The notes beneath the pieces are model-generated. The model ran no database searches and was not told the origin of the DNA. It worked only from the letters and a program-made list of their open reading frames with translations. The position numbers and the translations under genes were made by a program. 64,000 nucleotides of DNA from Hwanghaeella grinnelliae (GTDB lineage Bacteria; Pseudomonadota; Alphaproteobacteria; UBA8366; Aestuariispiraceae). This document shows, in pieces, positions 8,721 to 18,130 of the stretch; position 1 is the stretch's first letter; every line of letters begins with the position of its first letter. The DNA lies in assembly GCF_004005845.1 (NCBI RefSeq), contig NZ_SADE01000003.1, positions 744,001 to 808,000 on the forward strand, written 5' to 3'.

Positions 8721-9473
8721 ATGGGCGACAGACCTGTCATTATCGTCACAGGCGCCGGACGCGGCATCGGCGCCGCCATCGCGATCAAGGCCGCAGAGGC
8801 CGGATACGATGTTGTCATAAACTATGCCGGCAATGCGGAGGCCGCAAAGCAGACCTCCGCCACATGCGAAGCCGCCGGGGCCAAGGCCATTACGGTTCAA
8901 GCCGACGTCGCGAAACAGGAAGGCGTTGAAACCGTGTTCAAGGCCAGTGACGAAGCCTTCGGCCGTCTGGACGCGGTCGTGACCAATGCCGGCATCACAG
9001 GTGTTTCGAGCAAGCTGGTCGATGCGGACCCGGAGATGATCGAACGCGTCATCGACCTCAACGTCACAGGCGCCTTGTTGACCGCACGCGAAGGCGCAGC
9101 CCGGATGATGACCAGCCGGGGCGGCAAGGGCGGCAATATCGTCAACCTTTCCTCGGCCTCCGTATGGATCGGTAGCCCCAACGACTTTGTCTGGTACGCG
9201 ACAAGTAAAGGGTCGATCGATGTACTGACCCTGGGCCTTTCCCGCGAGTTGGCGGGCGAAGGTATCCGCGTCAACGCAGTGGCGCCCGGTCTGATCGATA
9301 CGGAAATCCATGCTTCTGCCGGCATCCCGGACAGAATCGCGCGCTTGGGATCGTCCGTTCCCATCGGCCGTGCGGGAACCGCCGAGGAAGTGGCCGACGC
9401 CGTCTTGTACCTGATGTCCGAACAGGCATCCTATGTGACAGGCACGGTGTTGAAGGTCGCCGGAGGACGTTAG
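8721..9473 (+). CDS. SDR family oxidoreductase
   Basis: 250 residues, with AGGGGGAGAG upstream of the ATG. Classical short-chain dehydrogenase: TGAGRGIG cofactor loop at residues 10-17, NAG at 89-91, catalytic Ser144/145, Tyr159 and Lys163 (YATSK), and the C-terminal VTGTVLKVAGGR. It probably reduces or oxidises a carbonyl/alcohol using NAD(P)H in the cytoplasm. It sits 13 bp behind the carnitine-dehydrogenase-like gene and is likely in its operon. The substrate is unknown. Confidence 0.85.
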   Translation: MGDRPVIIVTGAGRGIGAAIAIKAAEAGYDVVINYAGNAEAAKQTSATCEAAGAKAITVQADVAKQEGVETVFKASDEAFGRLDAVVTNAGITGVSSKLVDADPEMIERVIDLNVTGALLTAREGAARMMTSRGGKGGNIVNLSSASVWIGSPNDFVWYATSKGSIDVLTLGLSRELAGEGIRVNAVAPGLIDTEIHASAGIPDRIARLGSSVPIGRAGTAEEVADAVLYLMSEQASYVTGTVLKVAGGR

Positions 9474-9513
9474 ATAGGCAACCTGCCGCGAAAAGGTACG
9501 GGGCGCGTGTGGC

Positions 9514-9936
9514 TCAGCCCGCCCCGTCCGCCGCGCGGTCGTAGATCCACATCGGTTTCGTGCCGTCCGCGAAGGTGAAGCCCAGCTTCCGGTAAAACGG
9601 TTCCGCATGATCGTCGGCGATCAGGACCTGCTGGTGGATATCCCCGTAGCGCTGCATGATTCTTTCCATCAGCGCTTTACCCACGCCCTTGCCCTGATAG
9701 TCGGGATGGACGATCAGATGCGGGTAGTAGACGACCAGATGGCCGTCCGACAGGGCATATACGAGGCCGATCAGCTGCCCCCGATGGCGCGCCAAGACCA
9801 GACCGTCGCTGTTCTCCAAAGCCTTGCGCACCAGATCCGGCTTCTGCCCGGAACTCCATCCATTCGCCAGGTACAGGGCGGCGATTTCCTGACTATCCGG
9901 AACCGGCTCGGTACTGAATTCGATTCCGGACATCAT
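9514..9936 (-). CDS. GNAT family N-acetyltransferase
   Basis: 140 residues. The acetyl-CoA binding motif A reads HPDYQGKGVGKALMERI (about residues 78-94), and the C-terminal EPFYRKLGFTF is typical of GNAT enzymes. Two adjacent ATGs (9936 and 9933) are possible starts. It sits 13 bp downstream of the D-2-hydroxyacid dehydrogenase on the same strand and converges with the SDR gene. The acceptor substrate is not known. Confidence 0.82.
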   Translation of the reverse strand: MMSGIEFSTEPVPDSQEIAALYLANGWSSGQKPDLVRKALENSDGLVLARHRGQLIGLVYALSDGHLVVYYPHLIVHPDYQGKGVGKALMERIMQRYGDIHQQVLIADDHAEPFYRKLGFTFADGTKPMWIYDRAADGAG

Positions 9937-9949
9937 CGGCGGCCCAATG

Positions 9950-10900
9950 TCACAGCGCGTTCACTTGGGTGGCGAGCGGCTTCCCGGCGAAATGAAGCGC
10001 CAGGTTCTCAATCACGAGGTTCCCCATCGCCGCGCGCGTTTCTTCCGTCGCGCTACCCACATGAGGCAACAGCAGGGTACGCTCAGAGTCGATCAAGGCC
10101 GCCGGAACCTGGGGTTCGTTGGCGAAAACATCCAGGCCGGCCCAACCGATTGTCCCTGCGGCCATCGCGGCGACGACAGCATCCTCGTCCACGCAGGACC
10201 CGCGAGAGATATTGATCAGCGACCCTTCCGGGCCCAATGCCTTCAACACGTCCGCATTGACGATGTGATGGGTGGATTCCCCACCCGGGCAAGCGACGAC
10301 CAGATAATCCGCATCAGCGGCCATTTGGACCACATCTTCGTAATACCGGTAGGAAACGCCGGGTTTCGGGCGCGGACCGTGCCAGACAACAGTCACCCCG
10401 AAGACATCCAGCTTGCGGGCGATATCCGCCCCGATCCGGCCAAGACCGATGATTCCCACTGTCTTGCCCCTAACCGCACGGGTCAGCGGCATATTGCCGT
10501 CGCTGACCCATTTGCCGGCGCGGACATAACGGTCGGCCTGGACAAGGTCTCGAGAGACGGCAAGCAGCATCATGACGGCGGTATTCGCGACATCGTCGGT
10601 CAAAACATCGGGGGTATTGGTCACCGGCACACCCCGTTCCGTGGCCGCAGGAATGTCGATCGCATCCGTCCCAACCCCAAAACTTGAGATGATTTCCAGG
10701 TTCCGAAGGGCAAATATCATCTCCCTCGACGCACCATAATGGCCGGTTGTCGCGATCCCGCGGATCGAATCCGCAACCGCCGCGAGTCCTTTTTTCTTGT
10801 CCTCGAAGGTCCAGTAGCGGTGTAAAACATAGGCGTCTTCCAACGCTTGCATGATTTTTGGCGGCAACTGGCCCACCACCAAAACGGCAGGTTTCCTCAT
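9950..10900 (-). CDS. D-isomer specific 2-hydroxyacid dehydrogenase
   Basis: 316 residues. The NAD(P)-binding motif is GLGRIG at residues 152-157, and the catalytic trio is Arg233 (NISRGS), Glu262 (ANEPQ) and His280 (LLPHVGSAT). Family members reduce glyoxylate, hydroxypyruvate or 2-ketogluconate to the D-hydroxyacid. The length and the ANEP motif fit the glyoxylate/hydroxypyruvate reductase group. The GNAT gene follows in the same direction with a 13-bp gap. The precise substrate is not readable. Confidence 0.85.
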   Translation of the reverse strand: MRKPAVLVVGQLPPKIMQALEDAYVLHRYWTFEDKKKGLAAVADSIRGIATTGHYGASREMIFALRNLEIISSFGVGTDAIDIPAATERGVPVTNTPDVLTDDVANTAVMMLLAVSRDLVQADRYVRAGKWVSDGNMPLTRAVRGKTVGIIGLGRIGADIARKLDVFGVTVVWHGPRPKPGVSYRYYEDVVQMAADADYLVVACPGGESTHHIVNADVLKALGPEGSLINISRGSCVDEDAVVAAMAAGTIGWAGLDVFANEPQVPAALIDSERTLLLPHVGSATEETRAAMGNLVIENLALHFAGKPLATQVNAL

Positions 10901-11275
10901 CCCGGACTCCAGATTATTGGTTGATTTTGTCGGATAGCCGATGACGGCATCTAGATACGCATATCCCTACAATGATAAAAAAGACAAGTCTGGACAAGCG
11001 CTTATCCGATTTGCGCTACCGCGTTACGCGCGCCGCAGTATTTAGGTCGAATTTTAGGCGCTTTCGCGTTGCTTTTGACACAGGTCCAATCGGTGGAAGA
11101 TTCTTTCAACCGTTTGGTTTTTATCGATAATTTTAGTTTCCTCAATTTTGCGGAATTGCAGCGATAATCCCGAACGATACTCATTGAGGGAAAACTAATT
11201 TGGCCGTTCTCTGCAGCCATCACGACGGGGCACAGCACAGCTTCGTCGCAGCGCTAGCAAGAGGAGGTCACCACA
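10901..11275. other. Intergenic region upstream of the Tad operon
   Basis: 375 bp without a credible gene. It is markedly AT-rich between about 10960 and 11200 compared with the flanking genes. It must contain the promoters for the divergent D-hydroxyacid dehydrogenase and for flp, but I cannot pick a convincing -35/-10 pair. The right end carries a strong ribosome site (AGAGGAGG) for flp. Confidence 0.5.
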
Positions 11276-11473
11276 ATGATCACGCGCAACAAGTTGATTT
11301 CGTTTTTCAAAGATGAATCCGGCGCCACCGCCATCGAGTATGGCCTTATCGCCGCGCTCGTTTCCGTCGCCGCCATCGGTGCACTGGGCCTGATGGGCGA
11401 CTCGCTCGAGGCGATTTTCACAAACGTCTCCAACACGCTCGACACGGCTGTAAACCCGCCGGCGACCGAATAA
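11276..11473 (+). CDS. flp: Flp/Fap-type pilin
   Basis: 65 residues with AGGAGGTCACCACA before the ATG. The pre-pilin has a short basic leader and the type IVb processing/assembly motif GATAIEYGLIAALVSVA near residue 16, with the conserved Glu-Tyr pair. After cleavage by the prepilin peptidase (CpaA, next gene) it would form the major subunit of Tad pili used for surface attachment. The remaining part is one hydrophobic helix and a short polar tail. It heads the whole cpa/tad operon. Confidence 0.93.
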   Translation: MITRNKLISFFKDESGATAIEYGLIAALVSVAAIGALGLMGDSLEAIFTNVSNTLDTAVNPPATE

Positions 11474-11611
11474 GGCCAACGCGCAATAATCCGGTTGCTG
11501 CGCTCCAGCGTTGCAGGGATTGAGAAAGCGGACTTCTCCCCTCGCCATCCGCACCTCACCTTGCAGCCTGGAGCGCCGGTCGGCCGGCTAGAAAGTTTCA
11601 AGACGAAGACC

Positions 11612-12103
11612 ATGAACATCCAGGCGGCACATCCGGAAATCTTCTTCCTCGGCACCTTTGCCATTATGGTCGCCGCCGCCGCCTTCACTGATATTAAACA
11701 CCGCCTGATCCCCAATACTCTATGTCTGATCATCGCAGCCCTTTGGGTCCCTTATGCGATCTTCATGACCGGGGATTTTCTTTATCCCTTTATAACGGCT
11801 TTCATCATCCTGGTCCTAGGCATTGCCGCCTTTTCCCGCGGCTTTCTGGGCGGCGGCGACGCGAAGCTCCTCGCTGTCTGCGCCCTTTGGATGGGATCGG
11901 AACAAATCCTGCCCTTCCTGTTTCAAACCGCTTTGGCAGGTGGCGCCATGGCCATCCTGTGGCGCTTCGAAGCCCCGGTGCGGCTCGCCCTGGCACGCGG
12001 CGGCCTGGATGTTCAGGTCGTCGTCACCCGCGAACTTCCCTATGGACTGGCCATCGCCGTCGGCGCGTTACTCGCTGCCGCGCGTATGGCCGGCATTTCC
12101 TGA
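11612..12103 (+). CDS. cpaA: Prepilin peptidase CpaA/TadV
   Basis: 163 residues from the ATG at 11612; an in-frame start at 11495 would add a non-membrane tail not seen in the family. An aspartic prepilin peptidase of the short type without the methyltransferase domain. The two catalytic aspartates lie in FTDIKHRLIPN and GGGDAKLL. About five membrane spans, inner membrane. It cleaves the leader of Flp and pseudopilins. It lies between flp and cpaB, as in other Tad loci. Confidence 0.9.
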   Translation: MNIQAAHPEIFFLGTFAIMVAAAAFTDIKHRLIPNTLCLIIAALWVPYAIFMTGDFLYPFITAFIILVLGIAAFSRGFLGGGDAKLLAVCALWMGSEQILPFLFQTALAGGAMAILWRFEAPVRLALARGGLDVQVVVTRELPYGLAIAVGALLAAARMAGIS

Positions 12104-12119
12104 CCGAAAGGAATAACCG

Positions 12120-13001
12120 ATGCGCGTAAAAACAATAGTCCTGGCAGCAGTCGCAGTTGGTGCGGCGTTCGGCGCCGCGACCTTGGCGCGCGACTGGCTC
12201 GAAACCCAGCAGCAGGCCTTGCAGGCGCAGCTCGCCGCGAACAAGCCGGAGCCGGTGAAGGTGGAAACCGCGAAGGTGCTGGTCGCACGCGACAACATGC
12301 CGGCAGGCACTTTCCTGAAGGAAGATAATGTCCGTTGGGCTGACTGGCCAAAGGACGGTGTTGCCGCGACCTATTTCGTCGAAGAAGACGCCGCCACGGA
12401 AGACATGACCGGCGCCGTCGTTCGAACCGGCCTGACAGCCGGTGAACCGCTGACTGCCGGCCGGATCGTCCGCCCGGGCGATCGCGGCTTCCTTGCCGCA
12501 GTGTTGCGCCCCGGTATGCGGGCGATTTCCGTCCCGATCAACGCGACAACGGGGATATCCGGCTTCATCTTCCCGGGCGACTTTGTCGATCTACTGCTGA
12601 CCCAATCGCTGAAACGGGGCGAAATCACCCGTCACGCCAGCGAGACGGTGCTGCGGGAAGTCCGCGTGCTGGCCGTCGACCAGAGGGTCAGCGACCAGGA
12701 AGGCACGCCGACAATCGCCAAGACCGCGACTTTGGAAGTGACACCGAAACAGGCCGAGGAAATCGCGGTGGTAATGGAAATTGGCCGCCTGTCACTTGCT
12801 CTGCGCAGTCTGCCGCAGGAAACCGAAGCCGGCGACGAGATCATCGAACCGTTCGGGCCGACGCTGACCTGGGACAGCCAGGTAAGCCGCGTCCTGCAGG
12901 CCCCGCCTTCCGTCAGTAGTGACGGCAAACCCGCGACCACTGAAGTGAAGGTCGTGCGTGGGTCCGAATCCCAGACACTCGCCTTCCGGAGGGTCCAGTA
13001 A
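12120..13001 (+). CDS. cpaB: Flp pilus assembly protein CpaB/RcpC
   Basis: 293 residues. An N-terminal membrane anchor (residues 5-22) is followed by an SAF domain starting near residue 50 (VLVARDNMPAGTFL) and the RcpC/CpaB domain with the ISVPINATTGISGFIFPGD block. Family proteins are periplasmic and help the secretin channel form or stabilise. The stop codon overlaps the next start by one base (TAATG), so translation of cpaC is probably coupled. Confidence 0.9.
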   Translation: MRVKTIVLAAVAVGAAFGAATLARDWLETQQQALQAQLAANKPEPVKVETAKVLVARDNMPAGTFLKEDNVRWADWPKDGVAATYFVEEDAATEDMTGAVVRTGLTAGEPLTAGRIVRPGDRGFLAAVLRPGMRAISVPINATTGISGFIFPGDFVDLLLTQSLKRGEITRHASETVLREVRVLAVDQRVSDQEGTPTIAKTATLEVTPKQAEEIAVVMEIGRLSLALRSLPQETEAGDEIIEPFGPTLTWDSQVSRVLQAPPSVSSDGKPATTEVKVVRGSESQTLAFRRVQ

Positions 13002-14533
13002 TGACGGTAATTCATGTCATGGGCCGCGCATATGACGCACCGATGAGCAACCATTCCCTGACGATGCGCCGCGCACCCTATAAGCGCCGCCTTTTCCGCC
13101 GGAGCTCCACCATGTCCCCGCTGAAATGTCTGGCGCTCTTCATCTTTCTGTTCGCGGCCGGTGCTGCCGGCGCTGTTCCGGTCTTGGCAGCAAGCCTGGA
13201 AATGGCCGCCGTGACCGAGCAGCCGATGCCCTATGCAGCGACCGAAGGCCCGACCTCGGCCATTGCGCTGGATATCAATGCCGGGACCATGCTGCGTCTG
13301 CCGGCGTCCGCCAACGCCGTCTTTGTGGCAAATCCGGAAATCGCCGATGTTCAGTTGAAGTCGCCGAAGTTGATGTTCGTACATGCGCGTCAGCCAGGAG
13401 AGACGACGATTTATGCCGTCGACGCGAAAGATAACATCATCCTCAGCCACCGGGTCACGGTCGGGCACAACCTGACGCGTTTGGGCGAGGTAATGCGCCA
13501 AGTCCGCCCTGATTCGAACATCCAGGTGGCCTCGCTGGGCGATTCAATCGTCCTCACCGGCAATGTCGGCAGTGCGCAGGAATCCGACGATCTGCGTGGG
13601 CTCGCGACCCAACTGCTGGGTAAGAACGGACAGATCATAAACCGGCTGAAGATTTCGAAGCCGCAACAGGTAAACCTGCGGGTTCGCATCGCGGAAGTCA
13701 GTCGTGACATCACCAAACAGTTCAACATCAATCTCGGCCTGACCCAGACCATCGGTAATCTTGCGTTGAGCGGCGCGACCGGATTGTTCGTCAACGGCGG
13801 CGCCGCGGCCGGAACTCAGGTTATTCAAGGGGCGTTCAATTCCGGTGACACCAGCATCGACTTTCTGCTCGACGCCTTGGACCAGAACGGTTTGATCACC
13901 CTGCTGGCGGAACCGAACCTAACCGCCCAGAACGGCAGTGAAGCCAACTTCCTGGTCGGCGGTGAGTTCCCTATTCCGATCCGGGACAGCGACGGCGACC
14001 TGGCCATCATCTTCAAACAATTCGGCGTCAGCCTGGGCTTTATTCCGATCGTCCTCGACGACGGGCAGATTTCGATCAAGATCCTGACCGAAGTGAGCGA
14101 ACTATCGGCCGCTGGCGCTATCACAATCGATTCCTTGACCATCCCAGCCTTGTCGACCCGCCGCGCGGAAACGACGGTCAATCTGGGAAGCGGCCAAAGC
14201 TTCGCTATCGCCGGCCTGCTTCAGAATACCACCAACAACGCGTTGGACCGCTTCCCCGGCCTTGGCGAATTGCCGATCCTGGGCAGCCTGTTTCGCTCCA
14301 CCGACTTCCAACGGTCGGAAAGCGAGTTGCTCGTCATCGTAACGCCGTATCTGGTCCGCCCCGTCTCCAACCGGATCGCCGACCCGACGGAGCGCTATCA
14401 GCCGTCGAAAGAATCCGACCGGATCCTGATGGGTGACCTGAACAAGACCATCCCCGCCAATGTGAGCACGGCCGCCTTCGATGGCCAGGGCCGCCGCGGT
14501 TATACCGGCAATGCCGGCTTCATTCTGCGCTGA
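13001..14533 (+). CDS. cpaC: Tad secretin CpaC/RcpA
   Basis: 510 residues. An N-terminal BON/pilus-type domain (LDINAGTMLRLP onward) leads into the secretin domain with LLAEPNLTAQNGSEANFLVGGEFP, the RRAETTVNLGSGQSFAIAGL block and the terminal LPILGSLFRS. It forms the outer-membrane channel for the pilus. Two starts are possible: ATG 13001 (GGAGGG 7 bp upstream, overlaps cpaB stop) or ATG 13112, which also has GGAG upstream and places a normal signal peptide at the N-terminus. The second gives a more usual protein; I keep the first because of the tight overlap. Confidence 0.9.
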   Translation: MTVIHVMGRAYDAPMSNHSLTMRRAPYKRRLFRRSSTMSPLKCLALFIFLFAAGAAGAVPVLAASLEMAAVTEQPMPYAATEGPTSAIALDINAGTMLRLPASANAVFVANPEIADVQLKSPKLMFVHARQPGETTIYAVDAKDNIILSHRVTVGHNLTRLGEVMRQVRPDSNIQVASLGDSIVLTGNVGSAQESDDLRGLATQLLGKNGQIINRLKISKPQQVNLRVRIAEVSRDITKQFNINLGLTQTIGNLALSGATGLFVNGGAAAGTQVIQGAFNSGDTSIDFLLDALDQNGLITLLAEPNLTAQNGSEANFLVGGEFPIPIRDSDGDLAIIFKQFGVSLGFIPIVLDDGQISIKILTEVSELSAAGAITIDSLTIPALSTRRAETTVNLGSGQSFAIAGLLQNTTNNALDRFPGLGELPILGSLFRSTDFQRSESELLVIVTPYLVRPVSNRIADPTERYQPSKESDRILMGDLNKTIPANVSTAAFDGQGRRGYTGNAGFILR

Positions 14534-14544
14534 GGAAACGGACA

Positions 14545-15159
14545 ATGTTGAAAAAAGCGACGCTTTCCACATTCATTGCCCTTGGCCTATGCGGCCCCCT
14601 TTCCGGCTGTTTCACCGGTCAGGAAATGGCGAGCATCGAACGGCGCCCGCAGGCACAAGTCGAGTTTACCCAATTCACGCATGTCGTGCCGGACTCCAAC
14701 CAAGCCGACATCGTCGCCGGTGCCGACGGGTTTCTGCGCGCCTTCCGAGCCCGCTACGGCGATGTGATTTTCGTCAGCGGCGGCGCTACCGAGCGGCGCG
14801 GTGAATTGGTCACCTATCTGACACGGTCCCATCCGGCCCTGCGCGTCGTTGCACGGGACGGGGCGGACCCGAAACCGCTGACGCTTGTTCTGGAGCGGGC
14901 CGTCGCCTTCACGGCGGAATGCGATTACTTCTCCCGCCCGGTAACCGACGGTGCGGATCAGGCGCCGTTGACGGGCTTTGGATGTGCAAGCGACATGAGT
15001 CTTGCCCAAATGGTCGCTGACCCACGAGACCTTGTGACCGGGAAGCCCGGCGGCCCAATGGATGCCGAGGTCCCGACCGATGTCATTCAGGCAGTCCGGG
15101 AAGAGCGCTTCTCGATCACCGTCGAAGAAACCACCACAACCGGAACATCCGAGAACTGA
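14545..15159 (+). CDS. cpaD: Pilus assembly lipoprotein CpaD
   Basis: 204 residues. A signal peptide ends in the lipobox LSGC (Cys around residue 22), so it should be an outer-membrane lipoprotein. The body matches the CpaD family: a region with FVSGGATERRGELV resembling a BON-like fold and the SLAQMVADPRDLV block, which is the most conserved CpaD segment. It is thought to support the CpaC secretin. It sits 11 bp after cpaC and 20 bp before cpaE. Confidence 0.88.
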   Translation: MLKKATLSTFIALGLCGPLSGCFTGQEMASIERRPQAQVEFTQFTHVVPDSNQADIVAGADGFLRAFRARYGDVIFVSGGATERRGELVTYLTRSHPALRVVARDGADPKPLTLVLERAVAFTAECDYFSRPVTDGADQAPLTGFGCASDMSLAQMVADPRDLVTGKPGGPMDAEVPTDVIQAVREERFSITVEETTTTGTSEN

Positions 15160-15179
15160 TCGGAAGCAGGCGAGCCAAT

Positions 15180-16358
15180 ATGAACACCCCGCAGGAACGC
15201 ACCCTCAGCCTAATCGCCGTCAGTGATGACGCGATGCTGACCGACGTGCTAGCGCGTATGGTCGACGGCGGCTTTAACGCCGCTGCCGAAGTGCTGCCAC
15301 GAGCGACACTGCCTGAACAATTGTCCGACTGGCAGGCCGATCTAATCCTGTTGGACGTCACCAATGACGTGGACCCGCTGGATACCATTCATCGCACGGC
15401 CAACGCATCACAGGGCCGGGTCGTCGCAATTGGCGACATCAACGACGTTTCCATGTACCGGGCGGCCGTCCAGGCCGGCGCCGAAGACTATTTGATCATG
15501 CCGCTGGACGAAGCAACTTTGACCGAGGTTATCTCGCGGGCTCGGATCCCGTCCGCCCGGGCACCGGTTGTCGAAGAAGAACCGGAAGGCACCAGCCTTC
15601 ATCTTGTCATCGGCGCCCGAGGCGGGGTCGGTGCGACAAGCTTCGCCGTTTCTACCGCATGGCTAGCGGCCGAGACTTACGAGCGTGAAACCGCACTGAT
15701 CGACCTGGATCTTCATTTCGGCAGTTGTGCCCTGGCGCTCGACTTATTGCCGGGTTCGGGCCTGCGCGACGCGTTGCAGCACCCGGAGCGGATCGATTCA
15801 CTGTTCGTCGGTAGTGCCATGATCAACGCGACGGACAAGCTTTTCGTTTTGGGCGCGGAAGAATCCCTGAACCACCATGTCGACCCCTCACCGGCGGCGA
15901 TTGCGACGCTTTACGAAGCCGTGGCCTCCACCTTCAAGACTGTGATTATCGATATTCCCCGGCATGCGCTGCACTATGCCAGCGCGCTGATTGAACTGGC
16001 GGACAGCATCACTATCGTCACCGACTCCTCAATTGCTGGTTTGCGCGACACGGTCCGGCTTCAGGAGGTTCTCGCCGACGGCATGAAATCTCGGAATATT
16101 CAAATTGCGGTGGTCGAACGGCCCAAACCCCAACAACAAGTCACGCGCAAGGAAATGGAACAAGGCCTGGGCGGCCAGGTCCATGTTTGGATCCCCCATG
16201 ACGCGAAATCGGCGTCGGCAGCGGCAACGCAAGGCAAGTCCCTGCCGGAAGTCGCAGGCCCCCGCGGCCTAGTGACAAAGGCCCTTTCGACGGTCGCGCG
16301 CGACTATGCTGGCCTTTCAGACGAGCGGGCGAAAGGGAAGAAGCTATGGCGCTGGTAG
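15180..16358 (+). CDS. cpaE: Pilus assembly ATPase-like protein CpaE/TadZ
   Basis: 392 residues. Residues 1-120 are an atypical receiver-like domain (DLILLDVTND, AGAEDYLIMPLD). The rest is a MinD/ParA-like P-loop domain with a deviant Walker A, GARGGVGATSFAVS, where the signature lysine of KGGVGKT is replaced, and TALIDLDLHFGS as the A' motif. CpaE/TadZ places the pilus machine at the cell pole. The altered P-loop is common in this family. Its last 13 bases overlap cpaF. Confidence 0.9.
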   Translation: MNTPQERTLSLIAVSDDAMLTDVLARMVDGGFNAAAEVLPRATLPEQLSDWQADLILLDVTNDVDPLDTIHRTANASQGRVVAIGDINDVSMYRAAVQAGAEDYLIMPLDEATLTEVISRARIPSARAPVVEEEPEGTSLHLVIGARGGVGATSFAVSTAWLAAETYERETALIDLDLHFGSCALALDLLPGSGLRDALQHPERIDSLFVGSAMINATDKLFVLGAEESLNHHVDPSPAAIATLYEAVASTFKTVIIDIPRHALHYASALIELADSITIVTDSSIAGLRDTVRLQEVLADGMKSRNIQIAVVERPKPQQQVTRKEMEQGLGGQVHVWIPHDAKSASAAATQGKSLPEVAGPRGLVTKALSTVARDYAGLSDERAKGKKLWRW

Positions 16359-18130
16359 ACAGTCTGCGGGCACGTCGGGGCGACAAGTCGGGAGTCGAAA
16401 ACGCAACCATCGCGCTTCGCCGTTTTCGCGATAGCCTGGCGCCCGTGATCGCCGAGACCCTTTCCGCACACGACCCTCGCTTCGCCAAGCGGGCGGACCT
16501 GAGCCGGATCATCAAAGAGACGATCAACAACGAATCGGCCAAGCAGCAATTCACACTAAGCCTGCTGCAGGAACGCAATCTGATCACCGATTTGCTGAAT
16601 GAGTGGATTTCGACCGGCGGCAAACCCGATGCGACATTCACCGAAGACCCACCGGCCACATCGGACGAACCCGTGCGTCCGACGATCCGTATCGGGGGGC
16701 AACAAATCCCGGCAAAGCCGGCTGCGCAAGTTCAAGCGGCCCCGCTGCGAACCGAACAATCGTTGGCACCGGCCCCGACAGACGGTGAAACGTTACCGGG
16801 AACACGCTTGTCGGACCTGATGTGGGATGCGGAACCGGAAGCAGCACCGGCCAAACCCGAAGACTTGGGCCGCGCGTCGGTGGAAGCGGCTGCCGAAGTC
16901 ATTCGCGGGCCGCTCACAGAGCAGATCGATGTCAGCGCAGCCGCGAAATTGTCGCGCGGTGAATTGGCGAAGCAGATCACGGAAATCCTGTCCGACATCT
17001 TGCGGTCGAAGCAGATCCAGTTGAACTCCATGGAGCAACGGGACCTGGTCACCCTGTTGATCAACGACATGCTGGGCCTCGGCCCACTCGAAGCGCTTCT
17101 GGCCGACGAGAGCATCACAGACATCATGATCAACGGGCCCTATCAGATTTATGTGGAGCGCAAGGGCAAGCTGACGCTGACCGACATCCGGTTCCGTGAC
17201 AACCAGCACTTGATGGGCGTCTGCACTCGTATTGTGAACCGTATCGGACGGCGTGTGGACGAAAGTTCGCCGATGTGCGACGCGCGCCTTGAAGACGGCA
17301 GCCGCGTTAACATCATCATCCCGCCGCTGGCCCTGGACGGGGCGTCGGTCTCCATCCGCAAATTCTCGGAAAAGAAGATCACGCTGGAAGTGATGACTTC
17401 CCAGAACAACATCTCCAAATCGATGGAGACGGTCCTGAAAATCGCCGGGCGCAGCCGTTTGAATATCCTGATCAGCGGCGGCACCGGGTCGGGTAAGACG
17501 ACGCTTTTGAACGCGATGAGCCGGATGGTCGATACCGGCGAGCGCGTGGTCACGATCGAAGACGCGGCGGAACTGCAATTGCAGCAACCCCATGTCGTGC
17601 GGTTGGAAACGCGTCCGCCAAACCTGGAGGGACGCGGTGAAATCACCATGCGCGACCTTGTGAAGAACGCGCTGCGTATGCGCCCGGACCGGATCATCCT
17701 TGGGGAAATTCGCGGCGGCGAAGCGATCGACATGCTTCAAGCCATGAATACCGGCCATGACGGATCGATGTGTACCATCCATGCGAACAATCCGCGTGAA
17801 GCCCTCACCCGTCTTGAAAACATGGTTTCCATGGCAGGCTTCAACCTGCCCGCAAAGGCAATGCGGCAACAAATTGCGTCCGCCGTCGATCTTATTGTTC
17901 AGGTTAGCCGCATGCGCGACGGCAAGCGCCGGATTACCAGCGTGACGGAGGTCGTGGGCATGGAAGGCGAGGTTATCACAACGCAGGAATTGTTTGCCTT
18001 CCGCTTCAAAGGCGAGGACCAGGACGGCAACCTAATCGGAGATTTCGAACCCGCCGGTCTGCGTCCGCATTTCTCCGAAAAAGCTTCGTATTTCGGTCTC
18101 GAGCGCCCATTGGTGGAGGCGATGTCGTGA
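16346..18130 (+). CDS. cpaF: Tad secretion ATPase CpaF/TadA with duplicated N-terminal segment
   Basis: 594 residues, about 100 longer than the usual CpaF. The GspE/VirB11-type motor has Walker A GGTGSGKT at 378-385, the Asp box (TIEDAAELQLQQPH), Walker B (IILGEIRGGEA) and the His box (GSMCTIHANN). It powers pilus extension at the inner membrane. The extra length is an N-terminal part (residues 20-90) that resembles the standard N-terminal segment at 205-245 (compare LSLLQERNLITDLLNEWI with LNSMEQRDLVTLLINDML), joined by a Pro/Ala-rich linker. It overlaps cpaE by 13 bp and tadB by 4 bp. Confidence 0.92.
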   Translation: MALVDSLRARRGDKSGVENATIALRRFRDSLAPVIAETLSAHDPRFAKRADLSRIIKETINNESAKQQFTLSLLQERNLITDLLNEWISTGGKPDATFTEDPPATSDEPVRPTIRIGGQQIPAKPAAQVQAAPLRTEQSLAPAPTDGETLPGTRLSDLMWDAEPEAAPAKPEDLGRASVEAAAEVIRGPLTEQIDVSAAAKLSRGELAKQITEILSDILRSKQIQLNSMEQRDLVTLLINDMLGLGPLEALLADESITDIMINGPYQIYVERKGKLTLTDIRFRDNQHLMGVCTRIVNRIGRRVDESSPMCDARLEDGSRVNIIIPPLALDGASVSIRKFSEKKITLEVMTSQNNISKSMETVLKIAGRSRLNILISGGTGSGKTTLLNAMSRMVDTGERVVTIEDAAELQLQQPHVVRLETRPPNLEGRGEITMRDLVKNALRMRPDRIILGEIRGGEAIDMLQAMNTGHDGSMCTIHANNPREALTRLENMVSMAGFNLPAKAMRQQIASAVDLIVQVSRMRDGKRRITSVTEVVGMEGEVITTQELFAFRFKGEDQDGNLIGDFEPAGLRPHFSEKASYFGLERPLVEAMS

